Origin: Oscillospiraceae bacterium
GTDB lineage: Bacteria; Bacillota; Clostridia; Oscillospirales; Oscillospiraceae
Assembly: GCA_031262405.1 (NCBI GenBank)
Contig: JAISHS010000025.1
Location: 1-64,000, forward strand
Length of the DNA stretch: 64,000 nt
Reading direction: 5' to 3'
Part shown: one piece after another, positions 25,901 through 34,500 of the stretch
Layout: each line of letters opens with the position of its first letter
Position numbering within the stretch: the stretch's first letter is position 1
The notes under the pieces: model-generated
Databases searched by the model: none
The model's input: the letters and a program-made list of their open reading frames with translations, nothing else
What the model was told of the DNA's origin: nothing
Position numbers and translations under genes: made by a program

Positions 25901-27541
25901 TCAGTGTTTCGGCGTATACACCCGCAAAAGCTTCGCCAGCTTCTCACCCTTGGGGATGAGGCGCATATCCTCCATCGTAATGGCGCGCGTTATAATCGTC
26001 AGAACGATATATGCCGCCGCGGCAACTCCCACCGCCGCAACAAGCGCAATCAGAGTCTCCATCCTCGTCGGATCATCCCCCGCGCCAAGAATCCCAAGAA
26101 CCGCCGGATAGATGAGCCAGGCCAGAGCTCCCATCACCAGAGAGTTTACAAGCGGCTTTAAGAACACCTGCCCTATCGACGGGCGATTATCAAGCTTAGT
26201 CATTATAAATAAAAGGTTCAGCCCGAACATTATCAGATTGCAGATCAAAATCCCAATCGGCGCGCCGTAAATACCCACCTCGGGCTTGCCCACCAGCACC
26301 CACTGCACTCCGACCGTAGCCGCCGCCCCGATAAGCATCGCCGTCACCGGAAGCCTCTCTTTACCCGAGGCCTGCAAAATCGCCTGCATCATGAGTGCCA
26401 GACAAAGGAAGAAGGAAGAAGCGCCCATAATCGCCAGAAGCCCGCCGCCCGCGACGTTGCTGCCGTAATACAGCCCGTTCATGATAGGCGCGGCAAGCAC
26501 GCTCAGGCCGACCGCCATGGGCAGAGTGATGATAGCCGAAATCCTCATCGACGAGCTGATAACCTCCTTGGCCTCGCTGTGCCGCCTTGTAATCAGGCAG
26601 CCGGAGAGCGCCGGAATAACGCTGACCGTCAGCGGCGTAATAATCGCCGTAGGCAGGTTATAGAGCGTCTGCGCCTTGGAATAAACGCCGAACAGCTGCA
26701 TAGAGCTCTCCTCGCCCAACCCTAACCCGTTCTGCAAGCGCGCCAAAATAATCTTCGTGCTCACGAGCGCAATAACCGCGAACACACAGGAGCCGAGCGC
26801 AATGGGCACGCCAATCTTCACCAGATTTTTCAGTACCCTGCCGCTGCCTTCGGCGGAATCGTCGAAGGCTCTCCCCTCATAGCGCGCGCTCTCGGTGCGA
26901 GCACGCTTGACAACCAAAACGCCGATATATATGCAAGCGGCTAAGCTTCCCACGGCAACGCCCGAAGTCGCTCCCGCCGACATAACTGCGCTGCTCTTAC
27001 CCATGCTCCTGAATATAAGCAGCATCCCTATGCCGAAGATAACCTTGACCCCCACCTCAATAACCTGCGAAACAGCGGTGGGACGCATATCGGAAAGCCC
27101 TTGGGAATAACCCCGAAACGCACTCATGACGCAGCAGATTAAAATAGAAGGCGCCAGCGCCATAATTGACTGACTCGCGCGAACGTCCTGCATGAATATG
27201 GCAAGCTCCGTCGGCCAGATGAGCATCGCGAGGCTCCCCGCCGCGCCCAGAACCACAAACGCGCCTATCGCCACGGAGAAAATCCGCTTCACCTGCACAG
27301 GCTTTTCCAAATTGTTCGCCTCGGATATCAGCCTTGCCACAGCAACCGGCAGCCCGGCGGTAGACAGCGCCAGAATAACCCCATAGAGGTTATAAGCCAC
27401 CTGAAACAGTCCGTAACCCTCGTCGTCGAGGATGTTCCCCATCGGAATCTTATACAGAAAGCCCATCAGCTTAACCACTACAACCGCAACGGTCAAAATG
27501 GCAGCTCCGTGCAAATAGTTTTGGTTCTTATCAGAAGCCAT
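25901..27541 (-). CDS. spoVB: Lipid flippase / stage V sporulation protein B (MOP family)
   Basis: 546-residue polytopic protein with about fourteen membrane helices, of the SpoVB/MurJ branch of the MOP superfamily that flips lipid-linked wall or polysaccharide precursors. Conserved N-terminal region LMGFLYKIPMGNILDDEGYGLFQVAYNLYG. The track ORF to 27736 includes repeat DNA; GTGGAG 8 nt before the ATG at 27541 sets the start (MASDKNQ). The neighbours mazG and rqcP support spoVB (yabM) rather than murJ. Confidence 0.88.
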   Translation of the reverse strand: MASDKNQNYLHGAAILTVAVVVVKLMGFLYKIPMGNILDDEGYGLFQVAYNLYGVILALSTAGLPVAVARLISEANNLEKPVQVKRIFSVAIGAFVVLGAAGSLAMLIWPTELAIFMQDVRASQSIMALAPSILICCVMSAFRGYSQGLSDMRPTAVSQVIEVGVKVIFGIGMLLIFRSMGKSSAVMSAGATSGVAVGSLAACIYIGVLVVKRARTESARYEGRAFDDSAEGSGRVLKNLVKIGVPIALGSCVFAVIALVSTKIILARLQNGLGLGEESSMQLFGVYSKAQTLYNLPTAIITPLTVSVIPALSGCLITRRHSEAKEVISSSMRISAIITLPMAVGLSVLAAPIMNGLYYGSNVAGGGLLAIMGASSFFLCLALMMQAILQASGKERLPVTAMLIGAAATVGVQWVLVGKPEVGIYGAPIGILICNLIMFGLNLLFIMTKLDNRPSIGQVFLKPLVNSLVMGALAWLIYPAVLGILGAGDDPTRMETLIALVAAVGVAAAAYIVLTIITRAITMEDMRLIPKGEKLAKLLRVYTPKH

Positions 27542-27580
27542 CAAAATTCTCCACTGAATTAAAAATCTACCTTCGAAATA

Positions 27581-27747
27581 CCTCGTAGAGTTTTGCCCCG
27601 CAGGGCAAAATAGATTTAAATCGTTTTTTTCAGCGGCGTGTACGGTGAAAAAAACTCTTCTCAGACCGCGAGTCGCCGCGCAGCGGCACGTGGCGGTCTG
27701 CAACCTAACTGGCGTGAAATGCCTTTGGCATTTCACGACAAGCTCTT
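27581..27747 (-). repeat. Dispersed repeat family A, copy 2 (most complete)
   Basis: The first part (27581-27653) matches 2508-2580 with a compensatory change in the hairpin TTTTGCCC/GGGCAAAA. The second part (27688-27747) matches 24790-24849 in its flanks but has a different 9-3-9 hairpin, TGAAATGCC-TTT-GGCATTTCA. Lies upstream of spoVB. Confidence 0.8.
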
Positions 27748-27825
27748 GATAATATTTCTAATATTATCCGGCATACTAATTTATATGCCGCAAGTCCCGG
27801 TGCTAATCTCATTACGCCGCACCGG
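27748..27825. repeat. Three consecutive palindromes upstream of spoVB
   Basis: GATAATATT-TCT-AATATTATC (27748-27768), CGGCATA/TATGCCG (27769-27790) and CCGGTG/CACCGG (27797-27825) follow each other almost without spacing. Function unknown; they may be part of the spoVB leader or operator. 27826-27941 is AT-rich with no gene. Confidence 0.6.
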
Positions 27826-27941
27826 AGTAACTTTACACCAAATCACTGGAAAAATCAAGTAAAAGCCGCCCGATATTTTCCTGCCCCCGAGTAATATAGT
27901 TAATTATTTATAAATATTTAGTCATTTACTGTTAAAAGTTC

Positions 27942-27970
27942 TTGTTTTATTTTAACTTGTTTGTTATAAT
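27942..27970 (+). promoter_or_regulatory. Possible promoter of the kinase gene
   Basis: TTGTTT, 17 bp, TATAAT on the plus strand; TTGTTATAAT is duplicated 10 bp downstream. The -35 box is weak. Confidence 0.45.
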
Positions 27971-28011
27971 TTGTTATAATTTGTAAAACCTTGTCTCCAT
28001 CGTCCCACATA

Positions 28012-28039
28012 TATCTGTTATCTCTTATCTGCTATCTGC
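28012..28039. repeat. TATCTNN heptad array upstream of the kinase gene
   Basis: Four units with exact 7-bp period: TATCTGT, TATCTCT, TATCTGC, TATCTGC (AGATANN on the other strand). It lies between the promoter and the AAGGAGAT ribosome-binding site, so it would be transcribed into the 5' leader. Confidence 0.8.
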
Positions 28040-28070
28040 ATTTTCCCTTTCGTAAAAGGAGATCGACATC

Positions 28071-29150
28071 ATGGATTCAATACTCTCGCTTAGCGCCGTT
28101 TTCGAGCCTGTTCGTCAGCCCATTATAGTAACAGGCGAGGGCAAGGTCATCTTTGCCAACATCGCTGCGCTGGGCGCCTTCGGAAAAGACGTTACAGAGA
28201 CCCCACCGGATCAGCTTTTCCCTCCCGAAATGCTCTCCAACACAGCCGAAAGGCTCATGTGCTCGGTGGAGCTTCTCGGGAAGAGGGCAAAGGTATTGGC
28301 AATCCGCCGCGGCTCAAACAGAATATTCTATCTTGATCCCGAGCCGGACGAGGCCGCCTCCGGAATCATGATCACGAGCCATATGTCCAGCTATCTGCGA
28401 AACTGCGTAACCGGACTTAAAATCGCCGCTGACCGCTGTTTCAGCCAGCTCGAGACCGGCGGCGCGCCCGATCCTCGCCTGGTCTCCATTCTCTACCACT
28501 ACTATTACCGTCTCGCGCGCTCGATAACCCAAATTGACAGCGCCGACAAGCTCTGCCGAAGGGAGTTCTCCTTCCGTCCCGCTCCTATGGACCTCTCGGA
28601 GGTCTGCCAAACCTTTATCGAAACCCTCTCCTCCCTAACGTCAGATCGCGGCGTCAAGATAAATTTCACGGCGGAGCCGGGCAGACTCATAGCCTTCGCC
28701 GACAGCTCTTTAGTTGAGATGCTGCTTCTGAATCTCTTCTCAAACTGCCTGAAAAACTGCTCCCCCGGCGATGAAATCTCCCTAGACCTCAGCCGCGACC
28801 CGGGCAAAATCGCCCTCTCTCTGGGCGACACCGGTCAGGGCATCCCCGAAAATGAGCTCTCTGAAATCTTCTCCCTGCCCACGAACAACTCTGTTTTCCT
28901 GCACGAGGGAATCGGACTGGGGCTCTTTATCTCCCACGAGATCGTCCGTCTGCACGGCGGCACCCTCCTAATCGAGAGCCGCGAGGGCGAGGGCGTCCAC
29001 ATCCGCGTGCTCCTGCCGACCGGCGACGAGTCAACGGGCGTACTCAACTCCCCCCGCGCTGAATACTCAACCGGCGGAATGTCCCTTTTCCTCACGGGAC
29101 TTGCCGACGCTATCCCCAGCAGCCACTACGGTCTCAAATTTGAAGATTAA
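28071..29150 (+). CDS. Cytosolic histidine-kinase-like ATPase lacking the H-box histidine
   Basis: 359 residues, no membrane segment. An N-terminal region (about 1-95) looks PAS-like, followed by helical DHp-like and HATPase_c domains. The ATP site is complete: N box NLFSNCLKN (221-229), G1 DTGQG (253-257), G2 GIGLGLF (280-286). The H-box region reads SSYLRNCVTG (106-115), where the phospho-acceptor His of H-E-L-R-N-P-L-T is Ser107; the nearest His is 104. No response regulator is nearby. AAGGAGAT sits 9 nt before the ATG. It may be a pseudo-kinase, an ATP-dependent switch, or use His104. Confidence 0.8.
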   Translation: MDSILSLSAVFEPVRQPIIVTGEGKVIFANIAALGAFGKDVTETPPDQLFPPEMLSNTAERLMCSVELLGKRAKVLAIRRGSNRIFYLDPEPDEAASGIMITSHMSSYLRNCVTGLKIAADRCFSQLETGGAPDPRLVSILYHYYYRLARSITQIDSADKLCRREFSFRPAPMDLSEVCQTFIETLSSLTSDRGVKINFTAEPGRLIAFADSSLVEMLLLNLFSNCLKNCSPGDEISLDLSRDPGKIALSLGDTGQGIPENELSEIFSLPTNNSVFLHEGIGLGLFISHEIVRLHGGTLLIESREGEGVHIRVLLPTGDESTGVLNSPRAEYSTGGMSLFLTGLADAIPSSHYGLKFED

Positions 29151-29198
29151 TCACTAAACTCGCGTTTAATATTTTCCTATTTTGTCTGATTTTTACTA

Positions 29199-29227
29199 TT
29201 GACAAAACGCACTATATATAATAGTAT
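29199..29227 (+). promoter_or_regulatory. Promoter of the T-box leader
   Basis: TTGACA, 17 bp, TAGTAT on the plus strand, about 20 bp before the first T-box helix. Confidence 0.7.
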
Positions 29228-29247
29228 GTCACTCAATACAGCAAAAA

Positions 29248-29530
29248 GCTGTGATGAGGAACAAGTAACCCCCCTATAAAATCGCTCAGAGAGTTGCCGG
29301 TCGGTGAGAGGCGCGCGGAAAACGGGATCGGCGAATACATCCTCTAGCTTCGCACCGAACGGCAAAATGGCTCAGTAGGCTGCGGCGGGTGCGCCCGTTA
29401 AAGCGTCGGGGTCATTGCACATCGCTTTTCGCGACGGAAGTGACCTATTAAGGCAGTCGGCGCGAGTCGGCTGTAAACCAAGGTGGTACAGCGAGTTTTC
29501 GCCCTTCGGATTTTCCGAAGGGTTTTTCAT
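29248..29530 (+). ncRNA. T-box riboswitch, apparent tyrosine specifier
   Basis: tRNA-sensing leader. Stem I opens with GATGAGGAACAAGTA; the distal elements AGAGAG and GGTGAGAGG are present; the 3' strand carries GAATACATCCTC, where TAC (29336-29338) sits in the specifier position before the closing UCCUC. The antiterminator T-box core is AAGGTGGTACAGCG (29480-29493), with TGGT to pair with a tRNA ending ACCA, consistent with the A73 discriminator of bacterial tRNA-Tyr. A terminator and the CoA ligase gene follow. Uncharged tRNA-Tyr would be expected to raise expression. T-box identity is firm; the Tyr call is by alignment by eye. Confidence 0.88.
29502..29527 (+). terminator. T-box intrinsic terminator
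   Basis: CCCTTCGG-ATTTT-CCGAAGGG followed by TTTTT; alternative to the antiterminator that uses the T-box core. Confidence 0.85.
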
Positions 29531-29571
29531 TTTGCCCAAACCGCCAAATACTATTAGGAGGAACAAACACC

Positions 29572-31212
29572 ATGCCAATCACAGACTTTCTTGAGAGAAA
29601 CGCGAACGACTTTCCGGACGAGACCGCCCTCGTGGAAATCAACCCCGAGCACGAGCACACAGCCGGCTCAAGCTGGAAGGAATTCAGCCTCGTCGAGCTC
29701 AACTACAACGAGAACACCTACCGCCGCGAGATTTCATGGCGCGACTTCGACTGCCGCGCAAACCGCTTTGCCCATCTTCTCATGGCAAACGGCGTCAGAC
29801 CCGGCGACAAAGTAGGAATCCTTCTGATGAACTGCCTCGAGTGGCTGCCCATCTACTTCGGCGTCCTCAAATCCGGCGCGCTCGCCGTACCTCTCAATTA
29901 CCGATACACCGCCGACGAAATCGCTTACTGCTTAGACCTCGCCGACTGCTCGCTGCTAATCTTCGGCAACGAATTTCTCGAGCGCGTCGAAGCCAAAAAA
30001 GACTCTCTCCCCAAGCTTCGCAAGCTCTACTATGTCGGAGCCTCCTGCCCGGACTGGGCGGAGAGCTACTACCAGTTCATGAGCTACTGCTCCAGCCGCA
30101 AGCCCCCGATCGAATTCACCGACGACGACTTCGCCGCCATCTATTTCTCCTCCGGCACAACGGGCTTCCCGAAGGCGATACTGCACAAGCACCGCAGCCT
30201 CACACACGCCGCCCTGTGCGAGCAAAACCACCACGGTCAAAAGCGCGGCGACTGCTTCCTGTGTATGCCGCCCCTGTACCACACCGGCGCGAAAATGCAC
30301 TGGTTCGGCTCACTCGTCTCCGGTAGCCTCGGCGTACTCCTGCGCGGAATCAGCCCCAAGTGGATACTCGAGACCGCCGCAAGCGAGCGCGCGACAAATG
30401 TCTGGCTCCTCGTACCTTGGGCACAGGACATCCTCGACGCCCTCGACCGCGGCGACGTAAAGCTCGCCGATTACGATCTCTCCGCCTGGCGGCTCATGCA
30501 CATCGGCGCGCAGCCCGTACCCCCCGCCCTCATTAAGCGCTGGATGGAATACTTCCCCCACCACCAATACGACACCAATTACGGTCTCTCCGAATCCATA
30601 GGCCCCGGCTGCGTCCACCTCGGCGTAGAGAATATACACAAAGTCGGCGCAATCGGCATCCCCGGCTTCGGCTGGGAGTGCCGCATAGTCGACGAGAAAA
30701 AGCAGCTCGTCTCCCCCGGCGCCGTCGGCGAGCTCGCCGTGCGCGGCCCCGGCGTCATGACGGAATACTACCACAACGAGCAGGCGACGCTCGAGTCCCT
30801 CTCGCCGGACGGCTGGCTCTGGACCGGCGACATGGCGCGCCAGGATGAAGACGGCTTCATCTGGCTCGTCGACCGCAAAAAGGACGTCATAATCACCGGC
30901 GGCGAGAACCTCTACCCCGTCCAGATCGAAGATTTTCTACGCGGCAACGACAAGATAAAAGACGTCGCCGTAATAGGCCGCGCCCACCCGCGCCTCGGCG
31001 AAATCGCCTGCGCGATAATCGAGCTCAAACCCGGCGCCACCTCCTCAGTCGAGGAGATGAACGCCTTCTGCCATGACCTGCCGCGCTACAAGCGCCCGCG
31101 CGAAATCATCTTCGACACTATCCCGCGCAACCCGACCGGCAAAATCGAAAAGCCCGCCCTGCGCAAAAAATACGGCAGCGTGGACCTGGTCTCCCAGCAG
31201 ACCGGCGCCTAG
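29572..31212 (+). CDS. AMP-forming acyl/aryl-CoA synthetase under T-box control
   Basis: 546-residue class I adenylate-forming enzyme: activates a carboxylic acid as acyl-AMP, then probably transfers it to CoA. P-loop YFSSGTTGFPK (about 190), the adenine motif YGLSE, the hinge region GWLWTGD...DRKKDVIITGGENLYP and the C-terminal lysine motif PTGKIEKPALRKKY are intact. No carrier-protein domain and no signal peptide. AGGAGG precedes the ATG; a terminator follows, so it is a single-gene transcript. The Tyr-type T-box suggests a substrate tied to tyrosine supply, for example an arylacetate re-assimilated to aromatic amino acids, but sequence alone does not fix the acid. Confidence 0.9.
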   Translation: MPITDFLERNANDFPDETALVEINPEHEHTAGSSWKEFSLVELNYNENTYRREISWRDFDCRANRFAHLLMANGVRPGDKVGILLMNCLEWLPIYFGVLKSGALAVPLNYRYTADEIAYCLDLADCSLLIFGNEFLERVEAKKDSLPKLRKLYYVGASCPDWAESYYQFMSYCSSRKPPIEFTDDDFAAIYFSSGTTGFPKAILHKHRSLTHAALCEQNHHGQKRGDCFLCMPPLYHTGAKMHWFGSLVSGSLGVLLRGISPKWILETAASERATNVWLLVPWAQDILDALDRGDVKLADYDLSAWRLMHIGAQPVPPALIKRWMEYFPHHQYDTNYGLSESIGPGCVHLGVENIHKVGAIGIPGFGWECRIVDEKKQLVSPGAVGELAVRGPGVMTEYYHNEQATLESLSPDGWLWTGDMARQDEDGFIWLVDRKKDVIITGGENLYPVQIEDFLRGNDKIKDVAVIGRAHPRLGEIACAIIELKPGATSSVEEMNAFCHDLPRYKRPREIIFDTIPRNPTGKIEKPALRKKYGSVDLVSQQTGA

Positions 31213-31237
31213 CAAATCTCGAAATCCCATATATTAA

Positions 31238-31272
31238 AACAAAAGCGTCGCCCTCGGCGCTTTTGTTTTTTA
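31238..31272 (+). terminator. Terminator of the CoA synthetase gene
   Basis: AACAAAAGCG/CGCTTTTGTT stem, 10-nt loop, followed by TTTTT. The rest of 31273-31447 is AT-rich without a gene. Confidence 0.9.
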
Positions 31273-31447
31273 TTATGTTAACTCTTCAGTAAAATAACTC
31301 TCTTTTTTACAAAAACTTCATACCGTATTAAATTTCAGCCTATAAACACTTCTTTCGTGCGGTTAAATACTATAAAAACATCATACTATAGCTTTTAAGC
31401 AAAATTATTGCGAAAAACTTTTTTCAAAATACATCATTCCGGCTGAA

Positions 31448-31476
31448 TTGAATGAATAAACCCTCTATGTTAAAAT
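31448..31476 (+). promoter_or_regulatory. Promoter of the SLH protein gene
   Basis: TTGAAT, 17 bp, TAAAAT with an extended TGT before the -10 box. The leader is about 50 nt and ends in GAGAGG before the start codon. Confidence 0.65.
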
Positions 31477-31531
31477 TAACTATTAAAATATTATGTATAC
31501 TAACAATATTTAACATGAGAGGTAACGAAAA

Positions 31532-34500
31532 ATGAGAAAAGAACTTTCAAAAGTCCTGTCCATGCTCCTCGCCGTCTGCATGGTCCTCGGCCTTTTTGCC
31601 ATCGCCCCTGTATCAGCAGACGCTGCGGAGGCTGAAGTTGAGGAAGTTGAGGATGCGCCCACCATTACCTACATATCTCCAGATCACGAAAATTGGACAT
31701 CCCTAAAAGAAAAGGTTAATCCGAACCTTGGCCTAGATTTAGTTTTAACTTTTTCTGAGCCTATGGATACCGCTATTGGGAATGCTCGTTTAAGAAAGTT
31801 TAATGATGATAGATATATAGTTCCAACTACTACTAGTTGGACTGACGATAACAGGAAGTTGACGATATCTGTTGCGGCGAATGCTGAATATTTCACGTAT
31901 GATACGCAATATGAGTTTTTTGCTCCCAAGGGTAGTCTAACGGATGCTAGTAAATTTCATACTCCTATCGCTTCAAATTCGTTAGATGAAAATCTCCGCT
32001 TCACCTTCACCACCATTGACGCGCCTAAGGTGCAAATCTGGTGGAATGAAACCGATTCCTCCGTTTCCACCGATTATGTTCCCGGTCAGAGGGCAACCCT
32101 GCCTAATGTTGTGCTATATAAAGATTTAGGCGGCACTACCGGTTGGTGCGACGCTGGTACTGATACAATTCTTGATCAAGCCGATCTCTCCGATAGAAAT
32201 GATCATACCGGCTGGACGCTCAACTGGACAGGCACCACGCAGGCAGGAGCCGCCTATAACTCTTCCGACGCTCCCGTCCTCGCTGGCAACTACGCAGTCA
32301 CCGCCACATATGATTACGGCGGATATGACATCACCGGCGAAGCGAATTACACCATCACTGACACCACCTACCCGACCATTGACTTTCCGCTACCCACCGC
32401 CAAATACGGCCCGGAGGACGCAGATAAATACGTTCCGAACGATGCTCTCACCGGCATCGTCGGCAAAGTCGACAGCACCAAACCTCTCATTCTTACCTAT
32501 AATTTCTCCGAGCCAATGCGCGCGGCTATCGGCAACGCAACTCTTAAAACTGGCGGCGTAGCCGTTCCAAACACTGACAAATCCGTCTACTCTCATGCGT
32601 GGAGTAATGGCGGCAAAACTCTTACAATCACGGTCAATGCCAATGCTCTCTTGCCGGGCACGGATTACGTCTTCTATGGCACCGACAACCCAATTCGCGA
32701 CCGGAACGGTCTCGCGCTGAGTGCGGATTCGACAGGTACTAACATTGACTTCTCCTTCTCCTTCACCACCGCAGCGGACACAACCCAACCGCAGCTGAAT
32801 AGTTTCCTCCTCCCTGGCGATGATGAAGAATTCGGTGTGAATCCGGGTCAAGACTTCACTATTACAGGTGACGTCTGGGTGGACCGGGAATTTCCTATCA
32901 CGGTTGTGTTTGACGAGCCGATGAAGAAGAACAGCTTCAAGGCTTCTCTCACCCCCGTTGACGCTGCCGGTGTATCGCTGCCGGACAGAGAAGTGCTCTC
33001 GGCAACCCAAAGCCAGTGGAGTGCGGACGGCACTACCCTGTCTTTCTCGCTCCCGTCCAATATGTCCTACGGTACGCGCTATAAGATGGTTTTAACCGGA
33101 AGCAGCGCAAAGCTCGAAGACCTCGCCGGTAACGAATTCTATTTCGGTTCCGATTTCGCCCTCTATTTCACGACCCAATCCGCCCCGCAAACCAGCGATG
33201 AACAGCTCATCTTAGAAGAAGATGGTCTCTATCTGGTAAAAGATGATGGTACCACTCGGATTTCGAGGAAACTTGTGCCGGAAGTAAATCTTAACGGATT
33301 GTACAATGGCTTCCAGAGCGGTACATATACTTTTGACGGAAGCACTCTCACGCTCAACAACGTGGTATACTATTCGACTACCGACATTGCGCTGATAATT
33401 CAAACAGGCGATGACGTAAAAATCAATATCACTGGAGCAAACAGCTTTATCTCGAACAAAAAGAATGCCACTTCTGACTCCGTCGGTATTTACTCTTTCA
33501 GTAGTCTTACGATTGAAGCAGCCAATGGAACCGCCACGCTCTATGCTAAGGGCGGTGTTAACACGACGGCTAGAAACTTCGGCGTATTTATGTATCAGGG
33601 TTTGCTGACGATTAACAGCGGCAATCTGATCGCCGAAGGCCGTAATGGTGGAGACGCTAGTCGCGGAATAAACGGAAACAAAATAACAGTTAACGGCGGC
33701 TCATTGACTGCAAAGGGTTTCGATGGTGCCGTAGTCTTTAACAATAAAGAATTCGTCGCTCCAACGTGGAACTATGAGTATTCATATGGCGATCTCGATG
33801 AGGATGAAGTCCTAACTTACATTGTCAGCAAACCTGATTCTGCTGGAAAAATGGTTCCTCAAGACGCTCTTCAAGAATCCGCAGCGGCTATCGAAAAGAC
33901 AAACTTTGTAAATAACCAATACGCCTACATCGCCGTCCTGCCGGAGATAACAACCAAAACTCTCGCCCCGATGACAGCCGGAACAGCCAATACATATGGC
34001 CTTAGTGCAAAAGGCGTCCAACCGGTAACGTGGGATTTGACCGATATTGACTGGGACGAAGAAAGCATTTCGCCCAACGCTAATACTAATAATATTGATA
34101 TCAACATCACTCAAGCTGGTGTAATCACCGTTGGTAAAGATACCCCCTACGGCACTTACACCTTCATCGTCACCCTCACCGACTCCGTCGGTAAACACAA
34201 CGTGCGCTACACGCTGGTAGTCGAACCGTTGGAAAAAATCGTAACTGCAAATTTCAATTCTTCTCAACATAAAAACATCCCCAATTCAACAGCCTTCGGC
34301 CATGTATACGGTGATGCGACCCAAACATCTTTCCATCCAATTATGGTTTTGTGGGAATCCTACGACCTAAAAACTGAAATTGAAAGAATTAAATGGAATG
34401 ACTCCTTCGATCCTGCTATTTGGTCTCTCAGTTGGACCGGCGAGACTGACGACGGCAATGAATACGACAGCAGTGTCACTCCTACAGACCCCGGCGTCTA

